Shown piece after piece: positions 33,367 to 43,923 of a stretch of DNA of 64,000 nucleotides. Every line of letters starts with the position of its first letter. Position 1 is the first letter of the stretch. Made by a program: the position numbers and the translations under genes. The DNA is from Methylobacter tundripaludum SV96 (GTDB lineage: Bacteria; Pseudomonadota; Gammaproteobacteria; Methylococcales; Methylomonadaceae), in assembly GCF_000190755.2 (NCBI RefSeq), contig NZ_JH109153.1, positions 1,301,872 through 1,365,871 of the forward strand. Reading direction: 5' to 3'. The notes beneath the pieces were generated by a model. It saw only the letters and a list, made by a program, of their open reading frames with translations. It searched no databases and had not been told where the DNA came from.

Positions 33367-35445
33367 TTATTCTACTTCGACTTCTTTCATACTCAATCTG
33401 ACTCTGCCTTGACGGTCTATTTCAAGTACTTTGACTTTGACCACATCGCCTTCATTCAATCTGTCGCTGACTTTATCAACGCGCTCGTCTGAAATTTGCG
33501 AAATATGAACCAAGCCGTCTTTGCCGGGAAGTATCGTAACAAATGCGCCGAAGTCCATTAATCTGACTACTTTGCCTTCGTAAACTTTACCGACTTCAAC
33601 TTCTGCGGTAATTTCCTCGATCATACGACGCGCTTCTTCACCGGCCGCTTTATCAACTGATGCCACTTTAACAACACCGTCATCGGTCAAATCAACGCTG
33701 GCGCCGGTTTGCTCGGTAATGCTGCGGATGGTTGCGCCGCCTTTACCGATAACTTCGCGAATTTTGCTAGGATCGATTTTAAAGGTGATGATACGCGGTG
33801 CGAAGTCGGACATTTCTTCACGGGTGGTGGACAACGCTTTATTCATTTCGCCCAGGATGTGCAAGCGACCGTGCTTTGCTTGATCCAGAGCTGACTTCAT
33901 GATTTCTGCGGTAATGCCATCAATTTTGATGTCCATTTGCAGCGCGGTAATACCGTCCACTGAACCGGCAACTTTAAAGTCCATGTCGCCCAGATGATCT
34001 TCATCACCCATGATGTCTGACAATACGGCGAAGCTGTCGCCTTCTTTAATCAGGCCCATCGCGATACCTGCAACCGGTGATTTAATAGGCACACCGGCAT
34101 CCATTAACGCCAAGCTGCTGCCGCAGACCGAAGCCATTGAGCTTGATCCGTTGGACTCTGTTACTTCCGAGACCACGCGAATGGTGTACGGGAACTCTTC
34201 CATGTTGGGTAACACGGCGGCAACGCCACGTTTCGCCAAGCGGCCATGACCGATCTCACGACGTTTTGGTGAACCGACAAAACCGGTTTCGCCAACGCTG
34301 TACGGAGGGAAGTTGTAATGCAGCATGAACGGTTCTTTGTATTCACCGGCCAATGCGTCGATGATTTGGGCATCGCGTTGTGTTCCCAGTGTTGCAACAA
34401 CCAAGGCCTGAGTTTCGCCACGGGTAAATAATGCTGACCCGTGAGTTCTAGGCAATACGCCGGTTCTGACGGTAATCGGTCTGATTTTGTCTAACTCGCG
34501 TCCGTCAATACGCTTGCCTTCGTTAAGGATAGCGTTACGAACGATGCTGTATTCCAGATGTTCGATAATGCCGCGTATGTCGCTTTCTGCATACTCGCCA
34601 TTTGCCACCAGTTTTTCAACCACGGCATTTCTAATTTCTTTCAGTTGTTCTTGTCTAACCAGTTTTTCCGCGACTTGATAAGCGGCTTTAATGCCAGCTT
34701 CAACTTCCGCAGTGACCAGTTTTTTAAGTTCGGCATTAACTTCGGGGGCTACCCACTCAACGACGCCTGCACCGGCAGCGGCTGCAAATTCGTTAATGGC
34801 GTTAATGGCAACCTGCATTTGCTGGTGACCGAATAACACTGCGCCCAACATCACTTCTTCCGACAGGTTGTCAGCTTCAGACTCAACCATTAATACGGCA
34901 TGTGCCGTTCCGGCAACCACCAATTCCAGCTGTGATTCCTTTAATGCGGCAGGAGTAGGGTTTAATATATATTCGCCGTCTTTATATCCAACAGTAGCAG
35001 CGCCTACCGGGCCGTTAAAAGGTAAACCTGAAACCGCCAAGGCAGCGGAGGCACCCAATAAAGCAGGAATTTCGGGATCAACTTCAGGATTGAGCGATAC
35101 GACTGTGGCAATGATCTGAACTTCGTTGGTATAGCCCTCAGGGAAAAGAGGACGAATAGGACGGTCAATCAGACGAGACGTTAAAGTCTCTTTTTCACTG
35201 GGACGACCTTCTCTCTTAAAAAAGCCGCCTGGTATTTTACCGGCTGCGTAAGCTTTTTCTTGATAGTTCACAGTCAACGGAAAAAAGTCGCCGCCGCTTG
35301 CCTGTTTTTTACCGACGACGGTGACCAACAGTGTCGTACCATCTACATCGATCATGACAGCGCCGTCTGCTTGACGTGCTATTTCACCAGTTTCTAATTT
35401 AACGAGTCGATCGCCGTACTGAAATTCTTTCCTGATAGGATTCAC
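33367..35445 (-). CDS. pnp: Polynucleotide phosphorylase
   Basis: 692 residues, normal length. It has two RNase PH-like domains (first from [20 protein letters not shown], second around [19 protein letters not shown]), then a KH domain with [15 protein letters not shown] and an S1 domain ([20 protein letters not shown]). It degrades RNA 3' to 5' using phosphate and is a partner of the RNA degradosome. The start is GTG at 35445 with AAAGGAACC upstream. It follows rpsO on the same strand across a hairpin (35507-35537), as in E. coli, where pnp processing by RNase III occurs in this interval. Confidence 0.95.
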   Translation of the reverse strand: MNPIRKEFQYGDRLVKLETGEIARQADGAVMIDVDGTTLLVTVVGKKQASGGDFFPLTVNYQEKAYAAGKIPGGFFKREGRPSEKETLTSRLIDRPIRPLFPEGYTNEVQIIATVVSLNPEVDPEIPALLGASAALAVSGLPFNGPVGAATVGYKDGEYILNPTPAALKESQLELVVAGTAHAVLMVESEADNLSEEVMLGAVLFGHQQMQVAINAINEFAAAAGAGVVEWVAPEVNAELKKLVTAEVEAGIKAAYQVAEKLVRQEQLKEIRNAVVEKLVANGEYAESDIRGIIEHLEYSIVRNAILNEGKRIDGRELDKIRPITVRTGVLPRTHGSALFTRGETQALVVATLGTQRDAQIIDALAGEYKEPFMLHYNFPPYSVGETGFVGSPKRREIGHGRLAKRGVAAVLPNMEEFPYTIRVVSEVTESNGSSSMASVCGSSLALMDAGVPIKSPVAGIAMGLIKEGDSFAVLSDIMGDEDHLGDMDFKVAGSVDGITALQMDIKIDGITAEIMKSALDQAKHGRLHILGEMNKALSTTREEMSDFAPRIITFKIDPSKIREVIGKGGATIRSITEQTGASVDLTDDGVVKVASVDKAAGEEARRMIEEITAEVEVGKVYEGKVVRLMDFGAFVTILPGKDGLVHISQISDERVDKVSDRLNEGDVVKVKVLEIDRQGRVRLSMKEVEVE

Positions 35446-35506
35446 TATAAGGTTCCTTTGTGTAGAGGTTGTTTAAAAATTGGTTCAATCCATGAAATGT
35501 TAAAAC

Positions 35507-35537
35507 AGAAACGGCACAAAAGGGTTGTGCCGTTTCT
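35507..35537 (-). terminator. rpsO-pnp intergenic hairpin
   Basis: Perfect 13-bp stem AGAAACGGCACAA / TTGTGCCGTTTCT with a short loop, then a T-rich tail on the minus strand. It may end the rpsO message or be an RNase processing site before pnp. Confidence 0.75.
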
Positions 35538-35545
35538 TTGTTCTA

Positions 35546-35815
35546 TTACTTACGCAATCCGAGACGTTCAATCAAAGTGCGGTAACGGTTTACGTCTTTG
35601 TTTTTTAGATAATCCAGCAACTTACGACGCTGGTTAACCATGCGCAACAATCCACGACGCGAATGGTTGTCTTTTTTATGTTCTGCAAAGTGCGGTGTTA
35701 AATGCGTGATATGCGCTGTCAATAAAGCGACTTGTACTTCAGGCGAACCTGTGTCGGTTTCTGATTGACGATAGGCCTCAACGACCGCTTTTTTTTGTTC
35801 TGCTGTAAATGGCAT
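35546..35815 (-). CDS. rpsO: 30S ribosomal protein S15
   Basis: 89 residues, identical in length to E. coli S15. The conserved body is plain: [42 protein letters not shown] and [12 protein letters not shown]. It binds 16S rRNA and is known to autoregulate translation. AGGGATTACAA before the ATG is an adequate ribosome site. A U-tract hairpin lies immediately upstream (35836-35869), so its expression may depend on an own promoter or on read-through. Confidence 0.97.
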   Translation of the reverse strand: MPFTAEQKKAVVEAYRQSETDTGSPEVQVALLTAHITHLTPHFAEHKKDNHSRRGLLRMVNQRRKLLDYLKNKDVNRYRTLIERLGLRK

Positions 35816-35835
35816 TTGTAATCCCTATGTAGATT

Positions 35836-35869
35836 AAAAATTAAAAATAAAGCCGCCGACATGGCGACT
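35836..35869 (-). terminator. Hairpin with U-tract in front of rpsO
   Basis: Minus strand: AGTCGCC pairs with GGCGGCT (one G-U) around a 5-base loop, then TTTATTTTTAATTTTT. It lies 20 bases from the rpsO start, between truB and rpsO. It can be the truB transcript end or an rpsO attenuator. Confidence 0.6.
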
Positions 35870-35937
35870 CCTTAAGTACACTGTTTCCACGATAGGGTGT
35901 AGAAACAGGTGTATTCTTTCGGCTTGAGCATCTAGCT

Positions 35938-36109
35938 CACGACTGCATGGACAGATATTTGCTCCTCGGCAATTGCTCCTGCATTGCTCTACTACAGGCC
36001 ATCCATGGCCTTATGCAATATCTGCATTCACCACATCCATGTGGATTACGCAGGAGGTAGAGCACCAACAGTAGGCGCTTTAGGCGACGCAGGAGCAGTT
36101 GCCGAAACT
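35938..36109 (+). repeat. Dispersed ~165-bp repeat, copy 2 (overlaps the truB 3' end)
   Basis: Inverted partner of 3813-3980. It begins ACGACTGCATGGACAG and contains GCAATTGCTCCTGCATTGC. The truB stop codon (36046) lies within it, so about the last 20 truB codons are repeat-derived. Confidence 0.9.
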
Positions 36110-37074
36110 GATTCGTTGCTCATATTAAACAACTTCTTAGGCGCTAGTTTACCATCCATTAGCATTTCTCCCAAGCCCAAAAAGACCGCATCATTGTACA
36201 TGCGTACCGTGCCTTGTCTCCTTTCCGGGCTTGCGCTCGCTCCGTTCGCACTAAGCGGGTCGAAGGGCAAAAAATCGAGCGACTGGCCGTACTTTATGCA
36301 AATTGTCTGTTCGTCCGACAACTGCACAGCGGGCAGAGCTTCCAGCGGTTTATCGACATTAATCAGGCATTGAAACAAGCTTTGCTGATCCATTTCCGTT
36401 AATTGCTCGATGGTTCTGGCGTTTTCAATGTTGAATTGACCCGCTTCCAGTCGGCGTAATTCCTTTACCGTCCCGCCGCAGCCCAAAGTGTGCCCGATGT
36501 CTTCCGCCAGCGAGCGGATATAAGTGCCTTTTGAGCAAAATACGTCCAGCGTCAACTGATCCGGTTGCTCAGCCAGAGCTTGGGAATCGGTCAGCAACTT
36601 CAATTCAAATAGGGTGATACGCCTGGCCTTGCGCTCAACCGTTTTACCTTCCCGCGCCAATTCATACAGCTTTTTACCGTTATGCTTTAAAGCCGAATAC
36701 ATGGGGGGAACTTGATCGATTTCGCCGGTAAATTTTTCCAGACAGGCCTGTATGTCGTCGATGGATAGCTCCGGCACCGGCTTGGTCTCTATAACCGCAC
36801 CTTCTCGATCGCCGGTATCGGTCATGACTCCGAGTTGAATAACAACTTGATACCGTTTATTGTCATCGAGCATCAACGCCGACACTTTGGTCGCTTCCCC
36901 AAAACAAAGCGGCAACAAACCGGTAGCCAGCGGATCAAGACTGCCGGTGTGCCCCGCTTTATTGGCGTTAAACAAGCGCCTGACTTCCTGCAAGGCTTTG
37001 TTTGAAGAAACGCCCAGGCGCTTATCTAGCAGCAATATGCCGTGAATATTGCACCCGGACTTGCGTTTACTCAT
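36046..37074 (-). CDS. truB: tRNA pseudouridine-55 synthase TruB, with repeat-derived parts
   Basis: 342 residues. The catalytic aspartate is D47 in GHTGSLDPLATG, followed by KRYQVVIQLGVMTDTGD and the KGTYIRSLAEDIG motif. The C-terminal PUA domain includes VRMYNDAVFLGLGEM and KLAPKKLF. Two oddities: residues about 270-285 (FDPLSANGASASPERR) are an insertion in a PUA loop from a dispersed palindrome, and residues 323-342 (ending TVGALPPA) come from the ~165-bp repeat, which supplies the stop. The catalytic core is unaffected. It follows rbfA by 5 bases in the nusA operon. Confidence 0.93.
   Translation of the reverse strand: MSKRKSGCNIHGILLLDKRLGVSSNKALQEVRRLFNANKAGHTGSLDPLATGLLPLCFGEATKVSALMLDDNKRYQVVIQLGVMTDTGDREGAVIETKPVPELSIDDIQACLEKFTGEIDQVPPMYSALKHNGKKLYELAREGKTVERKARRITLFELKLLTDSQALAEQPDQLTLDVFCSKGTYIRSLAEDIGHTLGCGGTVKELRRLEAGQFNIENARTIEQLTEMDQQSLFQCLINVDKPLEALPAVQLSDEQTICIKYGQSLDFLPFDPLSANGASASPERRQGTVRMYNDAVFLGLGEMLMDGKLAPKKLFNMSNESVSATAPASPKAPTVGALPPA
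36222..36270. repeat. Palindromic dispersed repeat word inside truB
   Basis: 36243-36266 matches the repeat at 25651-25674 at about 18 of 24 positions (common frame CGTTCG..CT.AGC..GTCGAAGG). It is in frame and adds about 16 residues to the PUA domain. Confidence 0.65.
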
Positions 37075-37079
37075 CTGAA

Positions 37080-37442
37080 CTAACCTTCGTCGCGCTTATC
37101 CAAACCACTCAACAGTTCCGATACCCGCATGCCGGTATCAAACGAGTCATCGTAATAAAAACGCAAATCCGAGATGTGCCGCAAACGCATCCTTTTGGCT
37201 AATTGATGCCGAATAACCGGCGACATTTCGTTAAGCAATTTAACATTGGCTTTTTTGCCTTGCTCATCAACATTTAATACCGTGACGTACACTTTTGCAA
37301 CGGCGAGATCTTTAGTGACTACAACTTCATTGATAGTAATAAATCCCAGCCTGGAGTCATCAATATCACGCTGCAAAACCAAAGAAAGCTCTTTTTGCAT
37401 CTGCGATGAAACGCGGGCATTACGACCGAATTCTCTTGCCAT
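37080..37442 (-). CDS. rbfA: Ribosome-binding factor A
   Basis: 120 residues. It has the KH-type RbfA fold: REFGRNARVSSQMQKELSLVLQRD, DLAVAKVYVTVLN and RMRLRHISDLRFYYDDSFDTG. It matures the 30S subunit and acts near the central pseudoknot of 16S rRNA. It lies between infB (5-base gap) and truB (5-base gap), the order of the E. coli operon. The start ATG follows the infB stop with a weak ribosome site, so coupling to infB is likely. Confidence 0.95.
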   Translation of the reverse strand: MAREFGRNARVSSQMQKELSLVLQRDIDDSRLGFITINEVVVTKDLAVAKVYVTVLNVDEQGKKANVKLLNEMSPVIRHQLAKRMRLRHISDLRFYYDDSFDTGMRVSELLSGLDKRDEG

Positions 37443-37447
37443 AAGGT

Positions 37448-40081
37448 TTATAGTTCCCGCTTAACTTCTATGCGTTCAAACACTTCGATCTGATCGCCGG
37501 GTTGTACATCGTTGTAATTTTTCACGCCGATACCGCATTCCATACCCATTTTGACTTCGGCCGCATCATCTTTAAAGCGACGCAAAGATTCCAACTGCCC
37601 TTCATAAATCACCACGTTATTACGCAGAACCCGTATAGGCAGATTTCTCTTCACATAACCGTCAATGACCATACAACCGGCGACCGCACCGAATTTCGGC
37701 GATTTAAATACATCGCGCACTTCGGCAAGACCGACAATCTGCTCTCTGATTTCAGGCGCCAACATGCCGCTGATGGCTTTTTTAACCTCATCAATCGCTT
37801 CATAAATGATGCTGTAGTAATGCAGGTCGATGCCCTTTTCTTCAATCAGTCTTCGCGCAGCTGCGTCAGCCCGGACATTAAAGCCCATCAGAATCGCACC
37901 GGAAGCCAATGCCAAATTCGCATCGCCTTCATTAATGCCGCCGACACCGCCAAAAACGACTTTAACTTCGACTTCGTCGTTCGACAATCCGACCAAGGAG
38001 CTGCGCAATGCTTCCAAACTGCCCTGAACATCGGTTTTAAGCACCAGATTGACGCAGGCGATTTCACCGGTCGTCATTCTGGAGAATACTTCGTCCAGCT
38101 TGGAGGCTTGTTGCACGGCATGTCGGGACAGTTTCTTGCGGTCTTCACGATGCTTGGCCAAGTCTTTGGCAATACGTTCGTTTTGTACTACCAGAAATTC
38201 ATCACCGGCATTCGGTGTGCCCGAAAGCCCTAGAATCTCAACCGGTGCACAAGGCCCGGCTTCTTTGATGGCTACGCCGTTCTCGTTAAACATGGCTCGA
38301 ACCCGACCGTATTCATGGCCGCACAGCACCATTTGGCCGCTTTCCAGAGTACCTTTTTGAATCAGCACCGTTGCCACAACACCACGACCTTTATCGAGTC
38401 TTGACTCAATAACGATGCCTGATGCAGCGCCTTCAACAGGCGCTTTCAATTCAAGAATTTCAGTCTGTACAATCAACGCTTCGATTAATTCATCGATACC
38501 TTCACCGGTTTTTGCAGAGATCTTGAGGAACTGCACATCGCCGCCCCACTCTTCCGCAAGCACGTTGATGGTAGACAACTCTTGCATCACTTTGTCGGGA
38601 TTGGCGTCGGGCTTGTCAATCTTATTCATCGCCACAATAATCGGCACATTGGCCGCTCGGGCATGCTCAACCGCTTCCCGGGTTTGCGGCATAACGCCGT
38701 CATCCGCCGCAACAACGACAATGACCACATCGGTAACGTCCGCGCCTCTGGCACGCATGGCGGTAAATGCCGCGTGTCCCGGTGTATCTAAAAAGGTTAC
38801 CGATCCGTGATCCGTTTTTACCTGATAGGCGCCGATATGCTGAGTAATACCGCCCGCTTCACCGGCGGCAACGCGCGTTTTACGAATATAATCCAGCAGC
38901 GAGGTTTTACCGTGATCGACATGACCCATGATGGTAACAATCGGCGCTCGCGGCAGTTCGACGCGATTATCTTCTTCTTGCGCCTCAGCCAGCATTTCCT
39001 GCTCAAGATCGTCATCACTCTGCATAATCGCTTTGTGACCCATTTCCTCAACCAAAATTGCCGCTGTTTCCTGATCTATACTTTGATTAATAGTCGCCAT
39101 AATGCCGAGCTTCATCAGATGCTTGATCACCATGGCAGCCTTAACGCTCATCTTTTGCGCGAGATCGGACACAATAATCATTTCCGGTATGGTGACCTCT
39201 TTTACGATAGGTTCAACCGGCATTTCAAATTGATGTTTGCCTTCAGCCTTTACACTGACGCGTTCAGTCTTCTTGCCTTTTTTCTTGGTTTTTTTGGTGT
39301 CCCTACCGCCCGCTCCGGCACGCGATCCTTCTTCCTGTTTTTTTCTATGCAAAATTTCTTGTTTGGCCGATGCTTGCTGCCTTACTTTGTCAGCATTTCT
39401 TTTGATGGACTCTTCCAGTCGAAGATCTTTTTCCTGCTGTTTTTTTCTGGCTTCTGTCGCTTCTTTGGCTTTAACCGACTGTTCATGGTCGATTTTACTT
39501 TCTTCCTGAACCGGCACGGCTTCAACCTCTTCTTCGACTGCCGGAGATGGCACTTCAGGCACGATAGCCACTTCAGCCGCAACGGGTTCGACGGCAGCCT
39601 TAACTTCCGGTTCAATTACACCTTCTGCCTTTTGTTCCAAGACGACTTCTTTTGCCTTTACCGGTTCTTCAACGGGAGGAAGATTTTCGGCTTGCTTTGC
39701 AATCTGCTCTTCGAGAGCATGCTTGGCCAATTCCGAATTTTTTTGTTCGTCAGAATCTGCTACTTCACTGCGTTTTATATAAGTTTTCTGTTTGCGAACT
39801 TCAACGCTGATGGTTTTGGTAGTACTGCCTGGTACGCTTGCCTGCTTAAGCTCGCTCACAGTTCTGCGCTTTAAAGTCACCCGTTTCAATGAACCTTCGG
39901 CCGCGCCTTCATCCTTGCCGTGGCGTTTGCGCAAATGCGCAAGCAGCTGCATTTTTTCGTCTTCATTAATAACATCATCAGGGGCACTCGCAGACAAGCC
40001 TGCTTCTTTCAACTGCTCTAATAATCGTTCCAGAGGAATTTTTACCACCTCTGCTAATTGCCGTACCGTTTTATTACTCAT
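37448..40081 (-). CDS. infB: Translation initiation factor IF-2
   Basis: 877 residues from ATG 40081 (AAGGGG upstream). The N-terminus [20 protein letters not shown] is the IF2N domain. A long charged linker rich in Glu, Lys and Ala follows, then the GTPase: G1 GHVDHGKTS near residue 385, G3 DTPGH, G4 NKID and C-terminal domains II-IV ending [12 protein letters not shown]. It recruits initiator tRNA to the ribosome. The initiator tRNA gene lies at the head of the same operon (42254-42330). The linker makes it a little shorter than E. coli IF2-alpha (890). Confidence 0.96.
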   Translation of the reverse strand: MSNKTVRQLAEVVKIPLERLLEQLKEAGLSASAPDDVINEDEKMQLLAHLRKRHGKDEGAAEGSLKRVTLKRRTVSELKQASVPGSTTKTISVEVRKQKTYIKRSEVADSDEQKNSELAKHALEEQIAKQAENLPPVEEPVKAKEVVLEQKAEGVIEPEVKAAVEPVAAEVAIVPEVPSPAVEEEVEAVPVQEESKIDHEQSVKAKEATEARKKQQEKDLRLEESIKRNADKVRQQASAKQEILHRKKQEEGSRAGAGGRDTKKTKKKGKKTERVSVKAEGKHQFEMPVEPIVKEVTIPEMIIVSDLAQKMSVKAAMVIKHLMKLGIMATINQSIDQETAAILVEEMGHKAIMQSDDDLEQEMLAEAQEEDNRVELPRAPIVTIMGHVDHGKTSLLDYIRKTRVAAGEAGGITQHIGAYQVKTDHGSVTFLDTPGHAAFTAMRARGADVTDVVIVVVAADDGVMPQTREAVEHARAANVPIIVAMNKIDKPDANPDKVMQELSTINVLAEEWGGDVQFLKISAKTGEGIDELIEALIVQTEILELKAPVEGAASGIVIESRLDKGRGVVATVLIQKGTLESGQMVLCGHEYGRVRAMFNENGVAIKEAGPCAPVEILGLSGTPNAGDEFLVVQNERIAKDLAKHREDRKKLSRHAVQQASKLDEVFSRMTTGEIACVNLVLKTDVQGSLEALRSSLVGLSNDEVEVKVVFGGVGGINEGDANLALASGAILMGFNVRADAAARRLIEEKGIDLHYYSIIYEAIDEVKKAISGMLAPEIREQIVGLAEVRDVFKSPKFGAVAGCMVIDGYVKRNLPIRVLRNNVVIYEGQLESLRRFKDDAAEVKMGMECGIGVKNYNDVQPGDQIEVFERIEVKREL

Positions 40082-40091
40082 TTCATACCCC

Positions 40092-41609
40092 TTACCTACT
40101 CGCCTGTTCCTCAGCAAACCAAGGCTCACGCGCCTTCATAATCAATTTTGCCGCCCGATCTTCGTTTATTCCCGGAAAATTCAACAAATCATCTACCGAT
40201 TGTTCTGCCAAATCATCCATCGTAATAATGCCTTGGCTTGCCATATCATAAGCCAAATCCCTGTCCATGCCTTCCATTTCCAGCAAATCCTGTGCAGGTT
40301 CGGCCGTTTCTATTTTTTCTTCAGCGGCAATAGCGCTGATCAGTAAGGCGTCTTTAGCACGACTTCTAAGCGCATTAACCAGCTCTTCATCAAAGCCTTC
40401 AATTTCCAGCATTTCACTGACCGGAACATAGGCGATTTCTTCAACCGTATTAAAGCCCTCTTCAACCAGAATCAAGGCGATGTCTTCATCGATATCCAGT
40501 TGATCGATAAACATTTGTTTTATCTTGTCAGCCTCGGCTTCACTGTTTTGTTCGGCTTTGGAAGCATCGATAACATTCAACTCCCAACCCGTTAATTGCG
40601 TTGCAAGACGCACATTTTGCCCGCCACGGCCTATAGCCTGAGACAAATTGTCTGAACTTACCGCCAAATCCATACTGTGCTTATCTTCATCGACAACGAT
40701 GGACTGGATTTCAGCCGGCGACATCGCATTAATCACGAACTGGGCATCGCTTGGATTCCAAAGGATAATATCAACGCGCTCTCCAGCCAGTTCATTTGAA
40801 ACCGACTGCACTCTTGATCCTCTCATGCCAACGCAAGCGCCGACCGGGTCCAATCTGGGATCATTGCCTTTGACGGCAATCTTGGCCCTGGAACCGGGAT
40901 CACGCGCCGCGCCCATCACTTCAATCAAACCTTCGCCCACTTCAGGCACTTCAAGACGAAACAATGCAATCAGCAATTCCGGTGCGGTTCGACTGACAAA
41001 CAACTGAGGACCGCGAGGCTCTGAACGTACATCCTTCAAATAACCCCTGATTCTATCGCCAATGCGAATAGCTTCACGGGGAATCATGTCTTCTTTGGCG
41101 ATATAAGCTTCGACATGCCCACCCAAGTCCAGGTAAACACTGCCCTTTTCAATGCGTTTTACGATACCGGTAATCAGCTCGCCCACACGACTCTGATAGG
41201 CGTCAACAATTTTCTTGCGCTCAGCTTCCCTGACTTTATGAATAATAACCTGCTTGGCAGTCTGTGCAGCGATACGGCCGAAATCGACAGATTCAATTTC
41301 CTCTTCCACCAAATCACCGATCTGGACATCCGGATTATCAAACCTTGCAACTTCCAGCAGCACTTGCGTTTCCGGAAATTCTACATCGCCGTCAATTTGA
41401 CTATTGGCATCAACCACTTCCCAAACTCTATAAGTAACATAGTCGCCGGTTTTTCTGTTAATGCTGACACGGGCTTTGATTTGATTCGCGTGACGCTTGA
41501 TTGTAGCCGCTTCTAATGCTGATTCTATGGCCTGGAAAACAATCTCTTTTTCAATATCTTTTTCATTAGAAAAAACATCCACCACCAACAAAATTTCTTT
41601 ATTTGCCAC
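40092..41609 (-). CDS. nusA: Transcription termination/antitermination protein NusA
   Basis: 505 residues. The start is GTG at 41609: the next residues [17 protein letters not shown] are the NusA N-terminus and AAGGGGGG lies six bases before it; the upstream in-frame ATG has no such site. An S1 domain ([16 protein letters not shown]), two KH domains ([22 protein letters not shown]) and two C-terminal acidic repeats follow, as in proteobacterial NusA. It binds RNA polymerase. Its 5' end overlaps the 3' end of rimP by 11 bases. Confidence 0.96.
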   Translation of the reverse strand: MANKEILLVVDVFSNEKDIEKEIVFQAIESALEAATIKRHANQIKARVSINRKTGDYVTYRVWEVVDANSQIDGDVEFPETQVLLEVARFDNPDVQIGDLVEEEIESVDFGRIAAQTAKQVIIHKVREAERKKIVDAYQSRVGELITGIVKRIEKGSVYLDLGGHVEAYIAKEDMIPREAIRIGDRIRGYLKDVRSEPRGPQLFVSRTAPELLIALFRLEVPEVGEGLIEVMGAARDPGSRAKIAVKGNDPRLDPVGACVGMRGSRVQSVSNELAGERVDIILWNPSDAQFVINAMSPAEIQSIVVDEDKHSMDLAVSSDNLSQAIGRGGQNVRLATQLTGWELNVIDASKAEQNSEAEADKIKQMFIDQLDIDEDIALILVEEGFNTVEEIAYVPVSEMLEIEGFDEELVNALRSRAKDALLISAIAAEEKIETAEPAQDLLEMEGMDRDLAYDMASQGIITMDDLAEQSVDDLLNFPGINEDRAAKLIMKAREPWFAEEQASR

Positions 41610-42084
41610 TGCGCCCCCCTTTTTCAATTAAATACTCAGGAACCAAACGCGCTTTGCTCATCGCGATAAATGGAACCTCAAAAACCTGTTCGCCATCCTT
41701 TAGCGTAATAATATCGTCTTCAACTTTTTCAATCAGGCCTGTAATTTTTCTACGGCCATCTATGGCTTTAAATAAATGAACCAACACCGTACTGCCAATA
41801 TACCGCTCGAACTGGCTCACTTTAAAAAAAGGCCTGTCTTCGCCCGGCGAAGAAATTTCCAAATGATAGTTGCCTAATATGGGATCTTCTACATCCATAA
41901 CGCCACTGATTTGATGACTGACTTTAGTGCAGTCTTCAACCAAAATCCCGTTATCACTATCAATATAGATTCTTAACAGACCATGTTTAGGATGAGGATT
42001 ATATTCAATGCCTACGCATTCATAACCTAAACCTTCAACAATTGGCTCAATTAGATTAACCAAGTGCTCAGGAGCCTGTTTCAT
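41599..42084 (-). CDS. rimP: Ribosome maturation factor RimP
   Basis: 161 residues from ATG 42084 (GAGGAAAAG upstream; the frame's earlier ATG at 42141 overlaps the terminator hairpin and is unlikely). Conserved parts: [50 protein letters not shown] and the C-terminal Sm-like domain. It acts in 30S biogenesis. Its end overlaps the nusA start by 11 bases, so translation is likely coupled. Confidence 0.93.
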   Translation of the reverse strand: MKQAPEHLVNLIEPIVEGLGYECVGIEYNPHPKHGLLRIYIDSDNGILVEDCTKVSHQISGVMDVEDPILGNYHLEISSPGEDRPFFKVSQFERYIGSTVLVHLFKAIDGRRKITGLIEKVEDDIITLKDGEQVFEVPFIAMSKARLVPEYLIEKGGRSGK

Positions 42085-42107
42085 CTTTTCCTCACTTACT
42101 TTCGCAC

Positions 42108-42131
42108 AAAAAAAAAGAGCCGAAGGCTCTT
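42108..42131 (-). terminator. Intrinsic terminator 25 bases before rimP
   Basis: Stem AAGAGCC / GGCTCTT (3-base loop) with a minus-strand run of T7 or more. It stands between the initiator tRNA and rimP, directly in front of the rimP ribosome site, so it may attenuate the operon. Confidence 0.85.
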
Positions 42132-42177
42132 CCATTAACAATCAACTGTGAGCTTCCAAATCACCAAAGCCCAGAAA

Positions 42178-42199
42178 ACAAAAAACCCCAAAATGGGGT
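42178..42199 (-). terminator. Intrinsic terminator after initiator tRNA
   Basis: Stem AACCCCA / TGGGGTT (loop of 3) with a T-tract (TTTTTTG) on the minus strand, 55 bases downstream of the tRNA. Confidence 0.85.
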
Positions 42200-42253
42200 T
42201 CTCGGCTACCGCTCCCTGCGGCGCTCTAACTCCTGCATCCATGCAGTTTTATA

Positions 42254-42330
<77 letters not shown>

Positions 42331-42342
42331 ATTGATTTGTGT

Positions 42343-42370
42343 ATTATAGGGCATTTTCAGCATTTAGCAA
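42343..42370 (-). promoter_or_regulatory. Promoter of the initiator tRNA operon
   Basis: Minus strand: -35 TTGCTA (42365-42370), 16-base spacer, -10 TATAAT (42343-42348), 12 bases before the tRNA. The -10 box contains the sbcB stop codon, so the promoter lies in the last codons of sbcB. Confidence 0.75.
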
Positions 42371-43849
42371 CCTATTTATATCTTTAGTCTGAATAACTGA
42401 CTTATTGAGCCCCAAGCACTGCATTTTATCAAGCGCATAATCCTCCAAGGCATCAATAATTTTCGTATTTTTATTTTCGTCGCGACTCAGCTCTGCCAAT
42501 CGACTGAAATAATCATCGAGCACAATGCCGCCACCCGCCTGGCGACCTGTTAACCGGTTAACACAAAACTCATTCCACCTTCGCAGCTCATCAGTATTCA
42601 GCGTTTCAGGATAATTTCTGGCACGGTATCTGAACAACATTTCCGACAATCGGCTATCAGTAAATTTAAATACAGACTTTGTTAATTGTTCGGGCTGCAT
42701 CGACCTGATTTTGATCATTTGCTTTTTATCGTTTTCAGAAAAAAAACCGCCGCTGTATATTTCCAGATCAGGATCAGAGTCCTGTACAACATAAGCTTGA
42801 CCGCTAAAAACCGCTGCCAAATTTTCAGACAAGCCGACGGCGGCTTTAATCTTGTCGATATTGGCATGACATAGCGCCAGGTCGATTTCCAGCCGTTGCG
42901 CATCTTCCGGCCTGATAACTGACACGGGCGCTAAAACAGGACATTTATTAATATGTACGGTTTTTAACGGGATTCTTGCCACACCTTCCGGCAAGTCCGC
43001 AGTTGCCGTAAAGATTCTTTGCTGAATTTCTTCCACTGCCAGGCCAAGCATCGGCTCAGGATCAACGGATAGATCGTAGACAATGATGCCGTTGGCATTG
43101 GTCGGATGCTTGCAAATCGGTAGCACGACGGCTAGACAATTTTTAACGGCGGGATATTTACCTGAAACATGAACCACGGGCTTAAAACTGCCTAACTGAA
43201 GCAAATTAAGCGCTTCGCCCTTAACCCGGTGCCGCAACAGAAACTGATAAAGCTTGGGCTGAGCCTGTTTGACCAGCTTGGTGATTGCCAAGGTAGCATA
43301 GACATCCGAAAGCGCATCATGCGCCGCTTCATGGGCTATGTTATTGACACGGGTGAGCTGATCCAGCCTGAAACTGGGACCGCCTTCCTCATTAACAGGC
43401 CAGACGATACCATCAGGACGCAATGCCCTGGTCGCCCTGACTACATCAATCAAATCCCAACGGGAATTGCCGTTTTGCCATTCCCTTGCATAAGGGTCAT
43501 AAAAATTACGGTAAAGGCAATTACGGGTGACCTCATCATCAAAACGAAGACTGTTATAGCCGAGGGTGCAGGTGTTGGGCTGAGCTAATTGCTCATGAAT
43601 CAAACGAATAAACTCGGCTTCGCAAACACCTTTTTGTTCGGCAAGTTGCGGCGTAATTCCGGTAATTAAACAGGCTTCGGGATGAGGAAGACAATCTTCC
43701 GCAGGCTTGCAGTAAACAACCAAAGGATCGTCTACGACATTAAAATCAAAATCAGTACGAATCCCGGCAAATTGAACGGGCTTATCTCTTTGAGGATCCG
43801 TACCGAATGTTTCGTAATCATGCCAATAAAAGGTTTGTGTTCCACTCAT
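42344..43849 (-). CDS. sbcB: Exodeoxyribonuclease I (SbcB)
   Basis: 501 residues. The DEDDh exonuclease begins FYWHDYETFGTDPQRD, with the D-x-E of motif I; motif III is the later AHDALSDVYATLAI (H and D). The SH3-like and C-terminal ExoI parts (RYRARNYPETLN, YALDKM) are present. It degrades single-stranded DNA 3' to 5' and serves in recombination and repair. It is a little longer than E. coli ExoI (475). No ribosome site is seen before the ATG. Its last codons hold the promoter of the initiator tRNA. Confidence 0.93.
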   Translation of the reverse strand: MSGTQTFYWHDYETFGTDPQRDKPVQFAGIRTDFDFNVVDDPLVVYCKPAEDCLPHPEACLITGITPQLAEQKGVCEAEFIRLIHEQLAQPNTCTLGYNSLRFDDEVTRNCLYRNFYDPYAREWQNGNSRWDLIDVVRATRALRPDGIVWPVNEEGGPSFRLDQLTRVNNIAHEAAHDALSDVYATLAITKLVKQAQPKLYQFLLRHRVKGEALNLLQLGSFKPVVHVSGKYPAVKNCLAVVLPICKHPTNANGIIVYDLSVDPEPMLGLAVEEIQQRIFTATADLPEGVARIPLKTVHINKCPVLAPVSVIRPEDAQRLEIDLALCHANIDKIKAAVGLSENLAAVFSGQAYVVQDSDPDLEIYSGGFFSENDKKQMIKIRSMQPEQLTKSVFKFTDSRLSEMLFRYRARNYPETLNTDELRRWNEFCVNRLTGRQAGGGIVLDDYFSRLAELSRDENKNTKIIDALEDYALDKMQCLGLNKSVIQTKDINRLLNAENAL

Positions 43850-43923
43850 TATTTTTGACGAACATAGCTACTGAAAATGCCGCAAGAGTCGCTACGACAA
43901 TGGGTTCGGCTCACAAAGAAACC

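Noticed and set aside
33188-33412. Plus-strand frame of 74 codons after the acidic protein gene
   Set aside because: It covers the pnp terminator and the pnp 3' end on the opposite strand and has no ribosome site.
35816-35869. Short leader ORF in front of rpsO
   Set aside because: An ATG follows AAGGAG here, but the frame overlaps a terminator hairpin and runs out of frame into rpsO; a leader peptide cannot be told from chance.
38807-39874. 355-codon plus-strand frame inside infB
   Set aside because: It is a complement of the infB linker, rich in Phe and Leu from the Glu/Lys codons, so it is a shadow.
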